The translations under genes and the position numbers were made by a program. The notes below the pieces were generated by a model that saw only the letters and a program-made list of their open reading frames with translations, was not told the origin of the DNA and made no database searches. From NCBI RefSeq assembly GCF_013626205.1, contig NZ_QHJE01000001.1, forward strand, positions 3,204,501 to 3,268,500: DNA of 64,000 nucleotides, given 5' to 3'. Positions 26,245 to 34,105 of the stretch are shown one piece after another. Positions within the stretch are counted from its first letter, which is position 1; each line of letters opens with the position of its first letter. The DNA comes from Hyphomicrobium methylovorum. GTDB taxonomy: Bacteria > Pseudomonadota > Alphaproteobacteria > Rhizobiales > Hyphomicrobiaceae.

Positions 26245-28425
26245 CTACGCCATGATGACCTTTGCACCGCCCCGGCAATCCGTTACGTCGAGCACCACGC
26301 GCTCGCCCCGGCTATGAAGCGTAAAGTCAGCAGAACCCTCACCGACGCGAATTCCCTCAATCGAAATTGAGCCGACGCTCGGTGGCAGTCTTGGCGACCG
26401 AAGAGCCAGCGTTCGAAGCTCACCGTTGATTTCAAGGCCAAGCATCGAGCTCAACATGTGCAGCATGGCGCCGCTGGCCCACGCCTGGGGTGCGCACGCG
26501 ACGGGATACAGTATCGGTGCACGGTTCGGGCGGCGGCGGAATCCGCAGAAAAGCTCCGGCAACCGCCGTTGCTCCATCTGCAGGGCGGCTGCTAGCAGGC
26601 CGTCAAATATCGGTTGAATGCGATCGCGCAATCCGTAATGCGCAAGGCCCGCGGCGATCATGCCGTTGTCGTGCGGCCAGATAGAACCGTTGTGATACGA
26701 CATCGGATTGAAACGCGATTCAGATGTCGCAACAGTGCGGATGCCCCAACCGGAAAAGAAGTCGGGCGTCCTGATCTCGCTTGCTACACGGTGCGCGCGA
26801 TCGCGTGATGCGAGGCCTGTAAACAGCATATGCGCCGCGTTGCTCGAGCGGACGCGAAGGGGGTTCTTGTCACCATCGAGTCCGAGTGCATAGAACCCGA
26901 TCTCGTCGCACCAGAACTTGCGTTCGAATTTTGCTTTGAGGCTTTCCGCCTGTTGTCGGAGGTCTACCGCTCGTCGACTATCGCCGAGGTGAGCGGCCAT
27001 GTGGGCTGCTGCATGTTTCGCGGCGTAAACGTATCCTTGCACTTCGACGAGGGCGATCGGGCCATTTGCAAGATTACCTTGGTGATCAAAAACCGCATCG
27101 AAGCTGTCTTTCCAGCCCTGATTGGCCAATCCGTTATCGGTTTCGCGGGCATACTCGACGAAGCCGTCACCATCAGGATCTCCCGGGCCGTCGATCCATT
27201 CGAGCGCACGCTGCACGCTGGGCCAGATTTCCGCGCAGAAGGCGCGATCGTTCGTGGCCATCAGGTAAGCGCCGGCAACCATCACGAAAAGCGGCGTGGA
27301 ATCGACGCTACCGTAATAACGGGCGAACGGGATCTCGCGCAGCGCCGCCATTTCGCCGCCGCGCATTTCGTGGAGGATTTTTCCGGGCTGTGCGTCGGCT
27401 TCGGAGTCGAATTCCGTCGCCTGAAGGCGTGCAAGTCGCTTCAACACACCGCGCGCCAGAGCGGGCTCAAGCCAGAGCACCTGTAGTGCTGTGATGAGCG
27501 CGTCCCGGCCGAACGTCGTCGAATACCAGGGCGTGCCAGCGTAGGGGTAAGGTCCGTCTTCGGTCTCTGTCGTCAATAGACGAAGATCGGCTTGTGCGCG
27601 CTTCAGAACGGAATTGAGTTCCGGGTTCGCGACTAAAATGCCAGTCGCTTCGTTGTCGAGACGTTTAAGGGCCCTATGAGCGTCGCGCAGGCCTTTTATG
27701 TAAGAACAAGGTGGATTGACGCGTCCGGTTTCGACTGTCGCTGTAACGAACACGCTCGAGGACTGTTTGGGCGTCAGATGCAGGTTTATCAGCGCATAGC
27801 TTTCGGAAAGCGACTTCGGTTTTGGCTCGAAGTGGACTGCGGTGCGCCGCATGACCCCATCGAGTCCCTCGTACGAGAACCCGACCGAGTGCGCCGTTTT
27901 CAGGCTGCGCGTGACGGTGCCGCGCTTGTTGCGCCGCATCCCGCGTACTTCGAAGATGTCGGCAAAATCGCAATCGAAGATAATCGATACAACGAGATCG
28001 ATCGCCTTGTGGGAATGATTGGTGAAATGTATCCGCTGGCGAAGCGCGCCATCTCGAACATAGCTTGTGCGGAAAATGTGAATGGCATCTTTGGGCAGCC
28101 AAAGTGCGTCATCTGCGAAGACGTCCGGGTTCGTCAGATCGGCACAGAGCTGCAAATCGGTTTGGTCGAGTGTCGAACCCAGAAGAAGCGGCGTGCTGCG
28201 CGCGACCAGCAATTCGAGCCGGGAAAGATAGCGCGTATCTTTGTAGAATAGGCCGTTGGCGCGGTCGCCGTAAGCTCCGATGTCGCCATGCGTGTCTACG
28301 ACGGCAAAGGCATCGTCGTGCTTCAGCGTTTCCTGCGCACGCCCGGATCCGTTGGACGTCGACACGAGAAATTCAGGTTCCTCGCGTTCGTCGGCGCGTT
28401 GTTCGCGACGTGCCGCGACTGTCAT
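26245..28425 (-). CDS. Amylo-alpha-1,6-glucosidase (glycogen debranching enzyme family)
   Basis: A cytosolic protein of 726 residues. An N-terminal bacterial debranching domain (DDAFAVVDTHGDIG, GLFYKDTRYLSRLELLV) is followed by an (alpha/alpha)6 GH-type catalytic domain (PYAGTPWYSTTFGRDALITALQ, about residue 300; YHNGSIWPHDNGMIAAGL near 585). Members cleave alpha-1,6 branches or act on related glucosides. It lies 72 bases after a glycosyltransferase gene on the same strand, and the pair is probably one operon. GGGAG precedes the ATG. In a stress island it may recycle glucan or make free glucose for trehalose. Confidence 0.88.
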   Translation of the reverse strand: MTVAARREQRADEREEPEFLVSTSNGSGRAQETLKHDDAFAVVDTHGDIGAYGDRANGLFYKDTRYLSRLELLVARSTPLLLGSTLDQTDLQLCADLTNPDVFADDALWLPKDAIHIFRTSYVRDGALRQRIHFTNHSHKAIDLVVSIIFDCDFADIFEVRGMRRNKRGTVTRSLKTAHSVGFSYEGLDGVMRRTAVHFEPKPKSLSESYALINLHLTPKQSSSVFVTATVETGRVNPPCSYIKGLRDAHRALKRLDNEATGILVANPELNSVLKRAQADLRLLTTETEDGPYPYAGTPWYSTTFGRDALITALQVLWLEPALARGVLKRLARLQATEFDSEADAQPGKILHEMRGGEMAALREIPFARYYGSVDSTPLFVMVAGAYLMATNDRAFCAEIWPSVQRALEWIDGPGDPDGDGFVEYARETDNGLANQGWKDSFDAVFDHQGNLANGPIALVEVQGYVYAAKHAAAHMAAHLGDSRRAVDLRQQAESLKAKFERKFWCDEIGFYALGLDGDKNPLRVRSSNAAHMLFTGLASRDRAHRVASEIRTPDFFSGWGIRTVATSESRFNPMSYHNGSIWPHDNGMIAAGLAHYGLRDRIQPIFDGLLAAALQMEQRRLPELFCGFRRRPNRAPILYPVACAPQAWASGAMLHMLSSMLGLEINGELRTLALRSPRLPPSVGSISIEGIRVGEGSADFTLHSRGERVVLDVTDCRGGAKVIMA

Positions 28426-28497
28426 TTAATGATGTCTCCCGCTTAGGCACGCCTGTTGCCCAGGCTTCGCCCACCCCCATTTACAATTTGCCGCCGG

Positions 28498-29589
28498 TTA
28501 GTTGACGGCCGTTTCCATCGGCGGTCCGACCTCGTCCGAAATGCGTTCGCGCATTGGAACGCGCGATGCGAGTGCCCGCGCATAAAGCTGTGTGTAGGCT
28601 TTCGCCATGCGCGCTGCCGTGAACCGCTTCTCAAACTGACGGTGTACACGCCTGCGGTCAAGCGCGAGAAGCTGCGGAACGATGGCGACTGCCTCTTCTA
28701 CGCTATCGACAATATATCCTGTCACGCCGTTATCGATCACTTCGCGCACAGAGCCGTGATTGAACGCGAGAACGGGCGTGCCACATGCCATCGCTTCGAT
28801 CATGACGAGGCCGAATGGTTCGGGCCAATCGATCGGGAACAGCAGGGCGGATGCTTCGCCGATGAAGCGAGATTTGTCGGCGTCGGAAATCTCGCCGACA
28901 AATTCCACGTCGCCACCTGACAGAAGCGGTTTGATCTTCTGTTCGAAATATTCGACGTCGACCTTGTCGATCTTCGCTGCGATTTTAATTGGGAAGCCGA
29001 CAGCGTGAGCAATCTCGATTGCGCGGTCGAGGCGTTTTTCCGGAGAAATTCGTCCGACGAATGCCATGTATCCGCCGTGCGGTGCGAATGTCGGCCGATG
29101 CAAGTTCTGCGGCAGGCCGTGATAGACGGTGCCTGCGAAATTTGCGAACGGGAGCGGCGTGCGTTGCGAGTCCGAGATCGAGACAAGCGGCATATCGGGA
29201 AACGCATGGTAGAGCTGCTGAAGATCGCGCAGGTCTTGGCGACCGTGCAGCGTCGTCATCGTATGGCTGGCGATGCCGTGAAACAGCGGAAAATGAAACT
29301 GGTCAATATGGAAGTGCATGATGTCAAACGCGGGCGCCATGCGGCGAACCCGATCGAGCATGATCATGTAGTAGGGGATCGGATCGCGTACGTCCGGATT
29401 GAGGCGCAGCGCTTTCGTGCAGCATGAAACGAGATTTGCCGACGTGATGGAGTCGCCGCTGGCAAACAGCGTGACGTCGTGACCTTGAGCGACGAGTTCT
29501 TCGGTAAGGTACGAAACGATGCGTTCGGTGCCGCCGTAGTACCGCGGTGGAACACTTTCAATCAGAGGTCCGATTTGTGCGATTCTCAT
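28498..29589 (-). CDS. Glycosyltransferase family 4 protein
   Basis: A GT-B fold enzyme of about 363 residues, from the ATG at 29589 (MRIAQIGPLIESVPP) behind AAGGAAG. The frame is open further upstream to 30162, but that extension is arginine-rich and non-coding in look. Features are PPRYYGGTERIVSYLTEEL, FVGRISPEKRLDRAIEIA (donor-side start of domain 2) and PFGLVMIEAMACGTPVLAF (the E-x7-E region). It transfers a sugar from a nucleotide donor; the acceptor is unknown. A near-match EcfG promoter precedes it and the debranching-type gene follows. Confidence 0.88.
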   Translation of the reverse strand: MRIAQIGPLIESVPPRYYGGTERIVSYLTEELVAQGHDVTLFASGDSITSANLVSCCTKALRLNPDVRDPIPYYMIMLDRVRRMAPAFDIMHFHIDQFHFPLFHGIASHTMTTLHGRQDLRDLQQLYHAFPDMPLVSISDSQRTPLPFANFAGTVYHGLPQNLHRPTFAPHGGYMAFVGRISPEKRLDRAIEIAHAVGFPIKIAAKIDKVDVEYFEQKIKPLLSGGDVEFVGEISDADKSRFIGEASALLFPIDWPEPFGLVMIEAMACGTPVLAFNHGSVREVIDNGVTGYIVDSVEEAVAIVPQLLALDRRRVHRQFEKRFTAARMAKAYTQLYARALASRVPMRERISDEVGPPMETAVN

Positions 29590-29619
29590 TGCAAAGTCTT
29601 CCTTATCACCGCGAATCAC

Positions 29620-29644
29620 AACTCCGCCTTTTCGATTTCGTTCC
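29620..29644 (-). promoter_or_regulatory. Candidate EcfG-like promoter (one mismatch) of the GT4/debranching operon
   Basis: On the minus strand GGAAC, 16 bases, AGTT. The -35 is exact, and the -10 differs from CGTT at its first base. It ends 31 bases before the ATG at 29589, a spacing like the exact sites. Confidence 0.4.
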
Positions 29645-29896
29645 GGACTCGTTGGCGTAGAGCGACGGCGCCGCAGGCGATCATTGCGTTTTGCACGAGC
29701 GGATGACCGAGCTTGGGATCGCGTTCCGATCCTGTGTCGGAGCTGCATCGGAATCTGAAATGCCGCAGTTCTGAAAGCCGATTGAAGCCCGGATTCCGGG
29801 CAATTGCCGTGTGTTTCGCACGGGTTATTGGCGCTTGACGTATATTCCGGGGCGCGCTCCAATATTGCGGCGCAATGCGCTACGGGGATGGAGTGT

Positions 29897-30955
29897 ATGT
29901 TGAGTTCCGGGGGATCACCACGCTGCGCGTGGCTATCTTTTATTTTGACTATGGCGTTTGCAGTGCTGTCATGCGCTGCGATTTCAAATGCGGCGCGCGC
30001 TGGCGACCAGCGATATGGAGCATTCGGTCCTGAAGGTTCGCGCATGCGCGAACAGCTTTGGATCCTGCCGAGTGGCGATCCCAATCTGAGTTTGCGCGCG
30101 ACGGTGTTCCGGCCAGATGACGGTGCAGGCTTTACGGGCCCGCGTCCGCTCGTCGTCATCAATCACGGAACGGATGAGGCGACGCGATTGGCTGTGGCGA
30201 TGCCGATCTATTACTGGATGTCGCGCTGGTTCGTGGATCGTGGATACGTCGTCGTTCTGCCGCAGCGGCGGGGGCACGGGGCAACCGGTGGAGCGCTCGT
30301 TGAATCGATCGGTACCTGCGATCGTCCGGATCATTTCGCTTCGGGCAACGTGGCTGCCGATGACATCGAAGCTGTTGTCGAATACCTGACTAAGGAACCG
30401 TTTGTCGCCAGCAAGGGCGCGGTGGTTGTTGGCGTTTCGACCGGCGGCTGGGCGTCGCTCGCGCTTGCCGGACGTAATCTTCCGCAAGTCGAAGCCGTGG
30501 TGAATTTCGCGGGCGGACGCGGCGGCCATGCTTATGGACGAGCCAACGCTGTTTGCGGTGTCGAAGAGCTTTTGTCGGCAGCGCAGAGCTATGCGCATCA
30601 TTCACACGTGCCGACGATTTGGTTCTATTCCGAGAACGACAGCTATTTTGGACCGCGGCTCGCGAAAAGTCTGGCGCAAGTCTGGGGGAATGCTGGCGGG
30701 CAAGTCGAGGAACACATCCTTCCGCCGTATGGCCGGGACGGGCACACCATTGCTGACGACCGCCGGGGCTGGGATATCTGGGGAGCACGTCTCGCGAGTT
30801 TTCTTGGTCGCGTTCAGCAGGGTAGCGGGGACACGCTGCACATGGCAGCTCAACCGGGGTCGGCTAAGACCGAAAAGAGCAAAGCCAGCGGCGCTGCGTC
30901 CGCCACTCAGGCTGCGATGATCGAGACATCTGCAACGAACGCGACGACGAAGTAA
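29897..30955 (+). CDS. Secreted alpha/beta-hydrolase (dienelactone hydrolase-like)
   Basis: About 352 residues from the ATG at 29897, which GGAG precedes. An N-terminal signal segment (about residues 8-32) leads to an AxA-type cleavage near ARAGDQ. The alpha/beta-hydrolase core includes RPLVVINHGTDE, an oxyanion-loop region, and the nucleophile elbow VVGVSTGGWASLAL. The elbow is GVSTG, so Ser is the nucleophile. The late Asp/His pair is probably ENDSYFG and GRDGHT. Cys/Asn-rich insert AYGRANAVCG is family specific. The C-terminal 35 residues are Ala/Ser/Lys-rich and likely disordered. It is a periplasmic hydrolase or esterase of unknown substrate, transcribed away from the GT4 operon. Confidence 0.8.
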   Translation: MLSSGGSPRCAWLSFILTMAFAVLSCAAISNAARAGDQRYGAFGPEGSRMREQLWILPSGDPNLSLRATVFRPDDGAGFTGPRPLVVINHGTDEATRLAVAMPIYYWMSRWFVDRGYVVVLPQRRGHGATGGALVESIGTCDRPDHFASGNVAADDIEAVVEYLTKEPFVASKGAVVVGVSTGGWASLALAGRNLPQVEAVVNFAGGRGGHAYGRANAVCGVEELLSAAQSYAHHSHVPTIWFYSENDSYFGPRLAKSLAQVWGNAGGQVEEHILPPYGRDGHTIADDRRGWDIWGARLASFLGRVQQGSGDTLHMAAQPGSAKTEKSKASGAASATQAAMIETSATNATTK

Positions 30956-30986
30956 TTCGTCGCGCGTCCGCTGGTGGCTAGGTTCG

Positions 30987-31310
30987 TCACTTCGGTTTGA
31001 TGCTCTGATCGCCGCCGGGTTCTCCGGGCGGAATGATGACCGGCATCTTATCGCCCGTGCCTTCAGGTGTCGGCTTGTGAATTTCCGGATCGACTCCCGA
31101 CGGCGGTTTTAAAACGCCGTCGTTTTTGTCGAACTTCTTGGTGAGTGGCTCGTCCTTTTGGAGATCGCCCTGGTCGGCGTTTGGTTCAGCAGCAGGTGCC
31201 GTTTCGGAAGGCGCCGGGGCTGGTGCCTGCGCCCATGATTGCGCCGCCAGAGGCAGCAATGCACCGATTGCTGCCAACGTGGCTATGCCGTTTCGAACAC
31301 GTGCGTGCAT
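30987..31310 (-). CDS. Small secreted proline-rich protein of unknown function
   Basis: A protein of 107 residues from the ATG at 31310, behind AAGGATAAC. A clear signal peptide (residues 1-30, ending QSWAQA) precedes an Ala/Pro/Glu-rich low-complexity stretch. A conserved-looking motif follows (LTKKFDKNDGVLKPPSGVD, then IIPPGEPGGD). I know similar short periplasmic proteins in Hyphomicrobiales only as uncharacterised. It begins four bases after the sodC stop, so it is in the sodC operon and under the EcfG promoter there. Confidence 0.75.
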   Translation of the reverse strand: MHARVRNGIATLAAIGALLPLAAQSWAQAPAPAPSETAPAAEPNADQGDLQKDEPLTKKFDKNDGVLKPPSGVDPEIHKPTPEGTGDKMPVIIPPGEPGGDQSIKPK

Positions 31311-31314
31311 GATG

Positions 31315-31848
31315 TTATCCTTTCGGGATGACTCCGCAGGCGATGCGTCCCTTGCCGCCGCCGTTTTCCGGATGATCGGTGTAGTTGTCGCCGCCTTCAT
31401 GGACGACGAGTGCGCGTCCGAGGACGTCGCTCAGCTTCAGATCTTGAACGGAAACGACGACATTGACGCCCTTGTCGGTCGCAATGAGGAACGGAAGATC
31501 GCCCTTATGTCCGGCGCCTGCCGGACCCTTGTGGGATTTGTGTCCATCGGGATCGTAGTGTCCGCCTGCAGCTAATCCCGGAACGGTCTTGCCGTCTTTT
31601 TCAGCGGCGGAACAATCGCCGTTCGTATGAACGTGAAAGCCGTGCTCGCCAGGCGCAATGCCCGTCAGATCGACTTTGAATTCCAGACCGCCACCGGATT
31701 TCTCCGAGATTTCTACCGTGCCGATCTTGTCACCCGTCCCGGCCGCCGAGATCGCGTGAATATCGACAGAAACCGGTGCGGCATAAGCTGCTGTTGCGAG
31801 GGCGGCACCGGACAGCAGGGCAGCGGTCACGAGCATCGGCGTTTTCAT
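31315..31848 (-). CDS. sodC: Periplasmic Cu,Zn superoxide dismutase
   Basis: A protein of 177 residues from the ATG at 31848 with GGAG upstream. The signal peptide ends around AAYAA. Metal-site motifs GFHVHTNGDC (Cu His pair, disulfide Cys), GGHYDPDGHKSHKGP (bridging and Zn ligands), GHKGDLP and LVVHEGGDNYTDHPENGGGKGRIACG are all intact. It dismutates superoxide in the periplasm. An exact EcfG promoter sits 43 bases upstream, so it is a direct general-stress target. A longer in-frame ORF upstream is ruled out because it would run through that promoter. Confidence 0.95.
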   Translation of the reverse strand: MKTPMLVTAALLSGAALATAAYAAPVSVDIHAISAAGTGDKIGTVEISEKSGGGLEFKVDLTGIAPGEHGFHVHTNGDCSAAEKDGKTVPGLAAGGHYDPDGHKSHKGPAGAGHKGDLPFLIATDKGVNVVVSVQDLKLSDVLGRALVVHEGGDNYTDHPENGGGKGRIACGVIPKG

Positions 31849-31890
31849 CTGTGTTCTCCGCGGATTTGGGGAATAAATCTTTATAGTGAC

Positions 31891-31915
31891 AACGAGTTGG
31901 GAGGAGGGCAGTTCC
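31891..31915 (-). promoter_or_regulatory. EcfG-type promoter of sodC
   Basis: On the minus strand GGAAC (31915-31911), 16 bases, CGTT (31894-31891). Exact consensus match with a 43-base distance to the ATG. Confidence 0.82.
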
Positions 31916-32314
31916 GAGTCAAGGCGTGATGACGGGCCCGCTCCTATCATATCTCTGAATTAGACTTATTTTGACGCATGATGAAACCAGGGCTGCGCTC
32001 AGCGGTACAATTCCGACCACAGCACGCACCTCCCTCAGTGCGACTGCCCCCAATGCTGTGGTTTCGGAGCGTCCCGGTTCAAAAACAGGGGATCCGGGCG
32101 CTCCACCTTTTCTGCACGCGCAAGGCTTGTGATTTGGCCGTATAGAAGCGAATGGCTGCTATGTGCGCGGGACTAATTGGAAGCTGCGCCTGTGACATCC
32201 CAAATGGTAACAGCCACCCGCGGGTCACATTCTGGCATGGCATGTCAAATTACACAGACAGATCGCCAGCATCCGGCTACGTATCTCGGCCGTTCTGATT
32301 AAGGCGCAGATTTT
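31916..32314. other. 399-base divergent gap with a strong hairpin
   Basis: The gap separates divergent sodC and the single-receiver gene. At 32066-32104 an eleven-pair stem with one bulged base (GGAGCG/CGCTCC and CCCGG/CCGGG) is followed by ACCTTTTC on the plus strand, as in a terminator. No ORF ends just before it, so it could end a small RNA or lie in the leader of the receiver gene. I found no GGAAC-type promoter for the plus strand here. Confidence 0.45.
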
Positions 32315-32686
32315 ATGGCGAAAGTACTCATCATCGAGGACGAGGCAGTCATTTCGATGATGCTCGAAAGCTGGATTGCTGATTTGGGCCACGAGACGGT
32401 TGGTCCTGCCTCTACTATCGGCAAGGCACTGAACCTCATCGAAACGACAGAGTTTGATGCTGTCATTCTCGATATGGCTCTCGATGGTCCGCTGACATAC
32501 GAATTGGCTGAAACTCTTCGCGCCCGTGGAATTCCGTTCGCGTGGGGCACCGGCTACAACGCGCGCGATATTCTGCCCGAGTTCCGCGACGAGATCATCG
32601 TATCGAAGCCCTATTCGTTCGATGCGTTTGCTTTGGCAATAGAGACCTTGCTGGCCGCTGGACCCCAAGCCGCAACCGTTTCCTGA
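32315..32686 (+). CDS. Single-domain response regulator (FAT-GUY-like receiver)
   Basis: A protein of 123 residues consisting only of a receiver: acidic pocket EDE (8-10), phospho-acceptor Asp53 (VILDMALDG), and a strand-4/5 region PFAWGTGY followed by SKPY with the conserved Lys. The PFxxxTGY stretch matches the pattern of stand-alone receivers that work with HWE kinases in the alphaproteobacterial stress response, where they relay phosphate toward or away from PhyR. No output domain exists. Standing about 6 kb from phyR, it is a candidate intermediary in the same network. Confidence 0.88.
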   Translation: MAKVLIIEDEAVISMMLESWIADLGHETVGPASTIGKALNLIETTEFDAVILDMALDGPLTYELAETLRARGIPFAWGTGYNARDILPEFRDEIIVSKPYSFDAFALAIETLLAAGPQAATVS

Positions 32687-32831
32687 TCGCGAAAATTTCC
32701 CATTCGTACATTTCTGACGCGCACCAGCTTTTCCAGATCTTCCCGTTGTAATAAGGTAACATTCTTGTGAAGCGCATCCGCGCGTTTTTCTCGTAGAGCT
32801 TGCTGCGAGGATCAACATCGGGAGTGAAGCA

Positions 32832-33392
32832 ATGGGTTTTGCAAAGGCCGCCGCCGCCGCCGTAGGTGCAGTTGCGCTGGGAGCTTCGGCAATGCTGACG
32901 GGCACGGTTGCCAACGCCGCCAGTTTGGCCGTCGGCAAGAAGCTCGAAATCAAAGTTGATCCCAAGAACATGGATGCGGAGCGCACCCGCCTTTGGGAGA
33001 AATTTGGCGGATGGTGCGCCATCAAGGATTGGCATCCTGCCGTTGCTTCATGCGAGGAAAGCATGGAGGGCGATGCGAAGATGAGGGTGTTGACGCTCAA
33101 GGACGGCGGCAAGATCAAAGAGAAGCTGCTCGATGTGAAGCCGAACTTCTATCGCTATGAAATCCTCGAGAGCCCGCTTCCCGTTACGAACTATCAGGCG
33201 CAGTTTGCGCTGACGCCGGACGACGATGATGAGGACGAGATCAATTTTGCCTGGTCTGCTGTCTTCGATCCGGCAGAAGGCAAGGACAAGAAAGAAGCGC
33301 GCGACGTGATCGATACGATCTTCAAGGCGGGCCTCGACAACATCAAGGCTCAAGAGAGCGGCGCGAGCGCGAAGCCCGATAACGACGACTAA
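32832..33392 (+). CDS. Secreted SRPBCC (START-like) family protein
   Basis: A protein of 186 residues. An N-terminal signal peptide (1-29, ANAAS) is followed by a START/Bet v1-like fold typical of the polyketide-cyclase family (LWEKFGGWCAIKDWHPAVASC, and RYEILESPLPVTNYQAQF). The C-terminus is acidic and Lys-rich. Such proteins bind hydrophobic ligands; the function here is unknown. GGGAG precedes the ATG. The gene is followed by a clear terminator and is not obviously in an operon. Confidence 0.8.
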   Translation: MGFAKAAAAAVGAVALGASAMLTGTVANAASLAVGKKLEIKVDPKNMDAERTRLWEKFGGWCAIKDWHPAVASCEESMEGDAKMRVLTLKDGGKIKEKLLDVKPNFYRYEILESPLPVTNYQAQFALTPDDDDEDEINFAWSAVFDPAEGKDKKEARDVIDTIFKAGLDNIKAQESGASAKPDNDD

Positions 33393-33429
33393 GAACGCGT
33401 CCGCCTGATCTCGAAATTGTTTTGAATTT

Positions 33430-33463
33430 GCCGGTAATGGTTCTCACCGCTACCGGCTTTTTT
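33430..33463 (+). terminator. Rho-independent terminator after the SRPBCC gene
   Basis: The seven-base arms GCCGGTA and TACCGGC enclose a 14-base loop, with six T directly after (33458-33463). Confidence 0.88.
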
Positions 33464-33487
33464 GCGCGCTGTGCTTGGTGGCTGCGT

Positions 33488-34105
33488 TTAGGTTTTCAGG
33501 GTCTCTATCGCGAGGCGGATGAGATCTGCCGTCCGGTCGACGCCGAGCTTGACCTTCATTTGAGTGCAGATATTCGCGACCGTCTTGTAAGCGATGCCAA
33601 GGTTTTCCGAAATCGCCGTCATGCTCTTGCCTTGACCGAGCATGCGCAGGATTTCGACCTCGCGGATCGAAAGCGACTGCAGTGGATCATCGGGCGAAAT
33701 CTGGCTGACGGCTATGCGCGAGGCAAGATCGCGATCGATGTACTGCTCGCCAGCACGCACCTTTCGGATTGCCGAGATGAGTTCCTCGACCGGCGCGCTT
33801 TTGCTGACGTAACCGCGGGCGCCGCCGCGAAGTGCACGCACCGCATATATCGGCTCGTGGTGCATGCTGAATACGATGACGCGAGCGTTGGGGTCATAGC
33901 CCAGCACGCGGCGAAGCAGTTCTAGTCCGCCAGCGCCTTCGAGATTGAGATCGAGCACCACGACGTCGGGGCGCGCATGCGTATAGCTTGCAAGTCCATC
34001 TTCAATATTCACGGCCTCAGAAACGTCTGCCTCGAAATGGGAGACAAATAATCTCTGCAGGCCTTCACGAACAACACCGTGATCGTCGACAATCAATATT
34101 TTCAT
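33488..34105 (-). CDS. NarL/FixJ-family response regulator
   Basis: A protein of 205 residues. The receiver carries DD at 7-8, Asp52 (VVLDLNLEG) and SKSAP with the Lys. It is joined to a LuxR helix-turn-helix (LSIREVEILRMLGQGKSMTAI, KTVANICTQMKVKLGV). It overlaps its kinase gene by four bases and is downstream of it, so the two form a cognate pair. All active-site residues are intact, unlike the LuxR protein at 6.7 kb. The target genes are not evident. Confidence 0.93.
   Translation of the reverse strand: MKILIVDDHGVVREGLQRLFVSHFEADVSEAVNIEDGLASYTHARPDVVVLDLNLEGAGGLELLRRVLGYDPNARVIVFSMHHEPIYAVRALRGGARGYVSKSAPVEELISAIRKVRAGEQYIDRDLASRIAVSQISPDDPLQSLSIREVEILRMLGQGKSMTAISENLGIAYKTVANICTQMKVKLGVDRTADLIRLAIETLKT

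Noticed and set aside
29590-30162. N-terminal extension of the GT4 gene
   Set aside because: The extension is Arg/Ser-rich, overlaps the divergent hydrolase gene and its start, and a good ribosome site precedes the ATG at 29589.
31849-31950. N-terminal extension of SodC
   Set aside because: It would cover the EcfG promoter and place the signal peptide internally.
32066-32104. tRNA-like segment suggested by GGTTCAAAA
   Set aside because: The surrounding bases do not form a T-arm with a seven-base loop, and no D or anticodon arms are present.
32225-33118. 297-codon minus-strand ORF
   Set aside because: It is antisense to both the single-receiver gene and the SRPBCC gene, which have clear domains and starts; its translation is low in recognisable structure.
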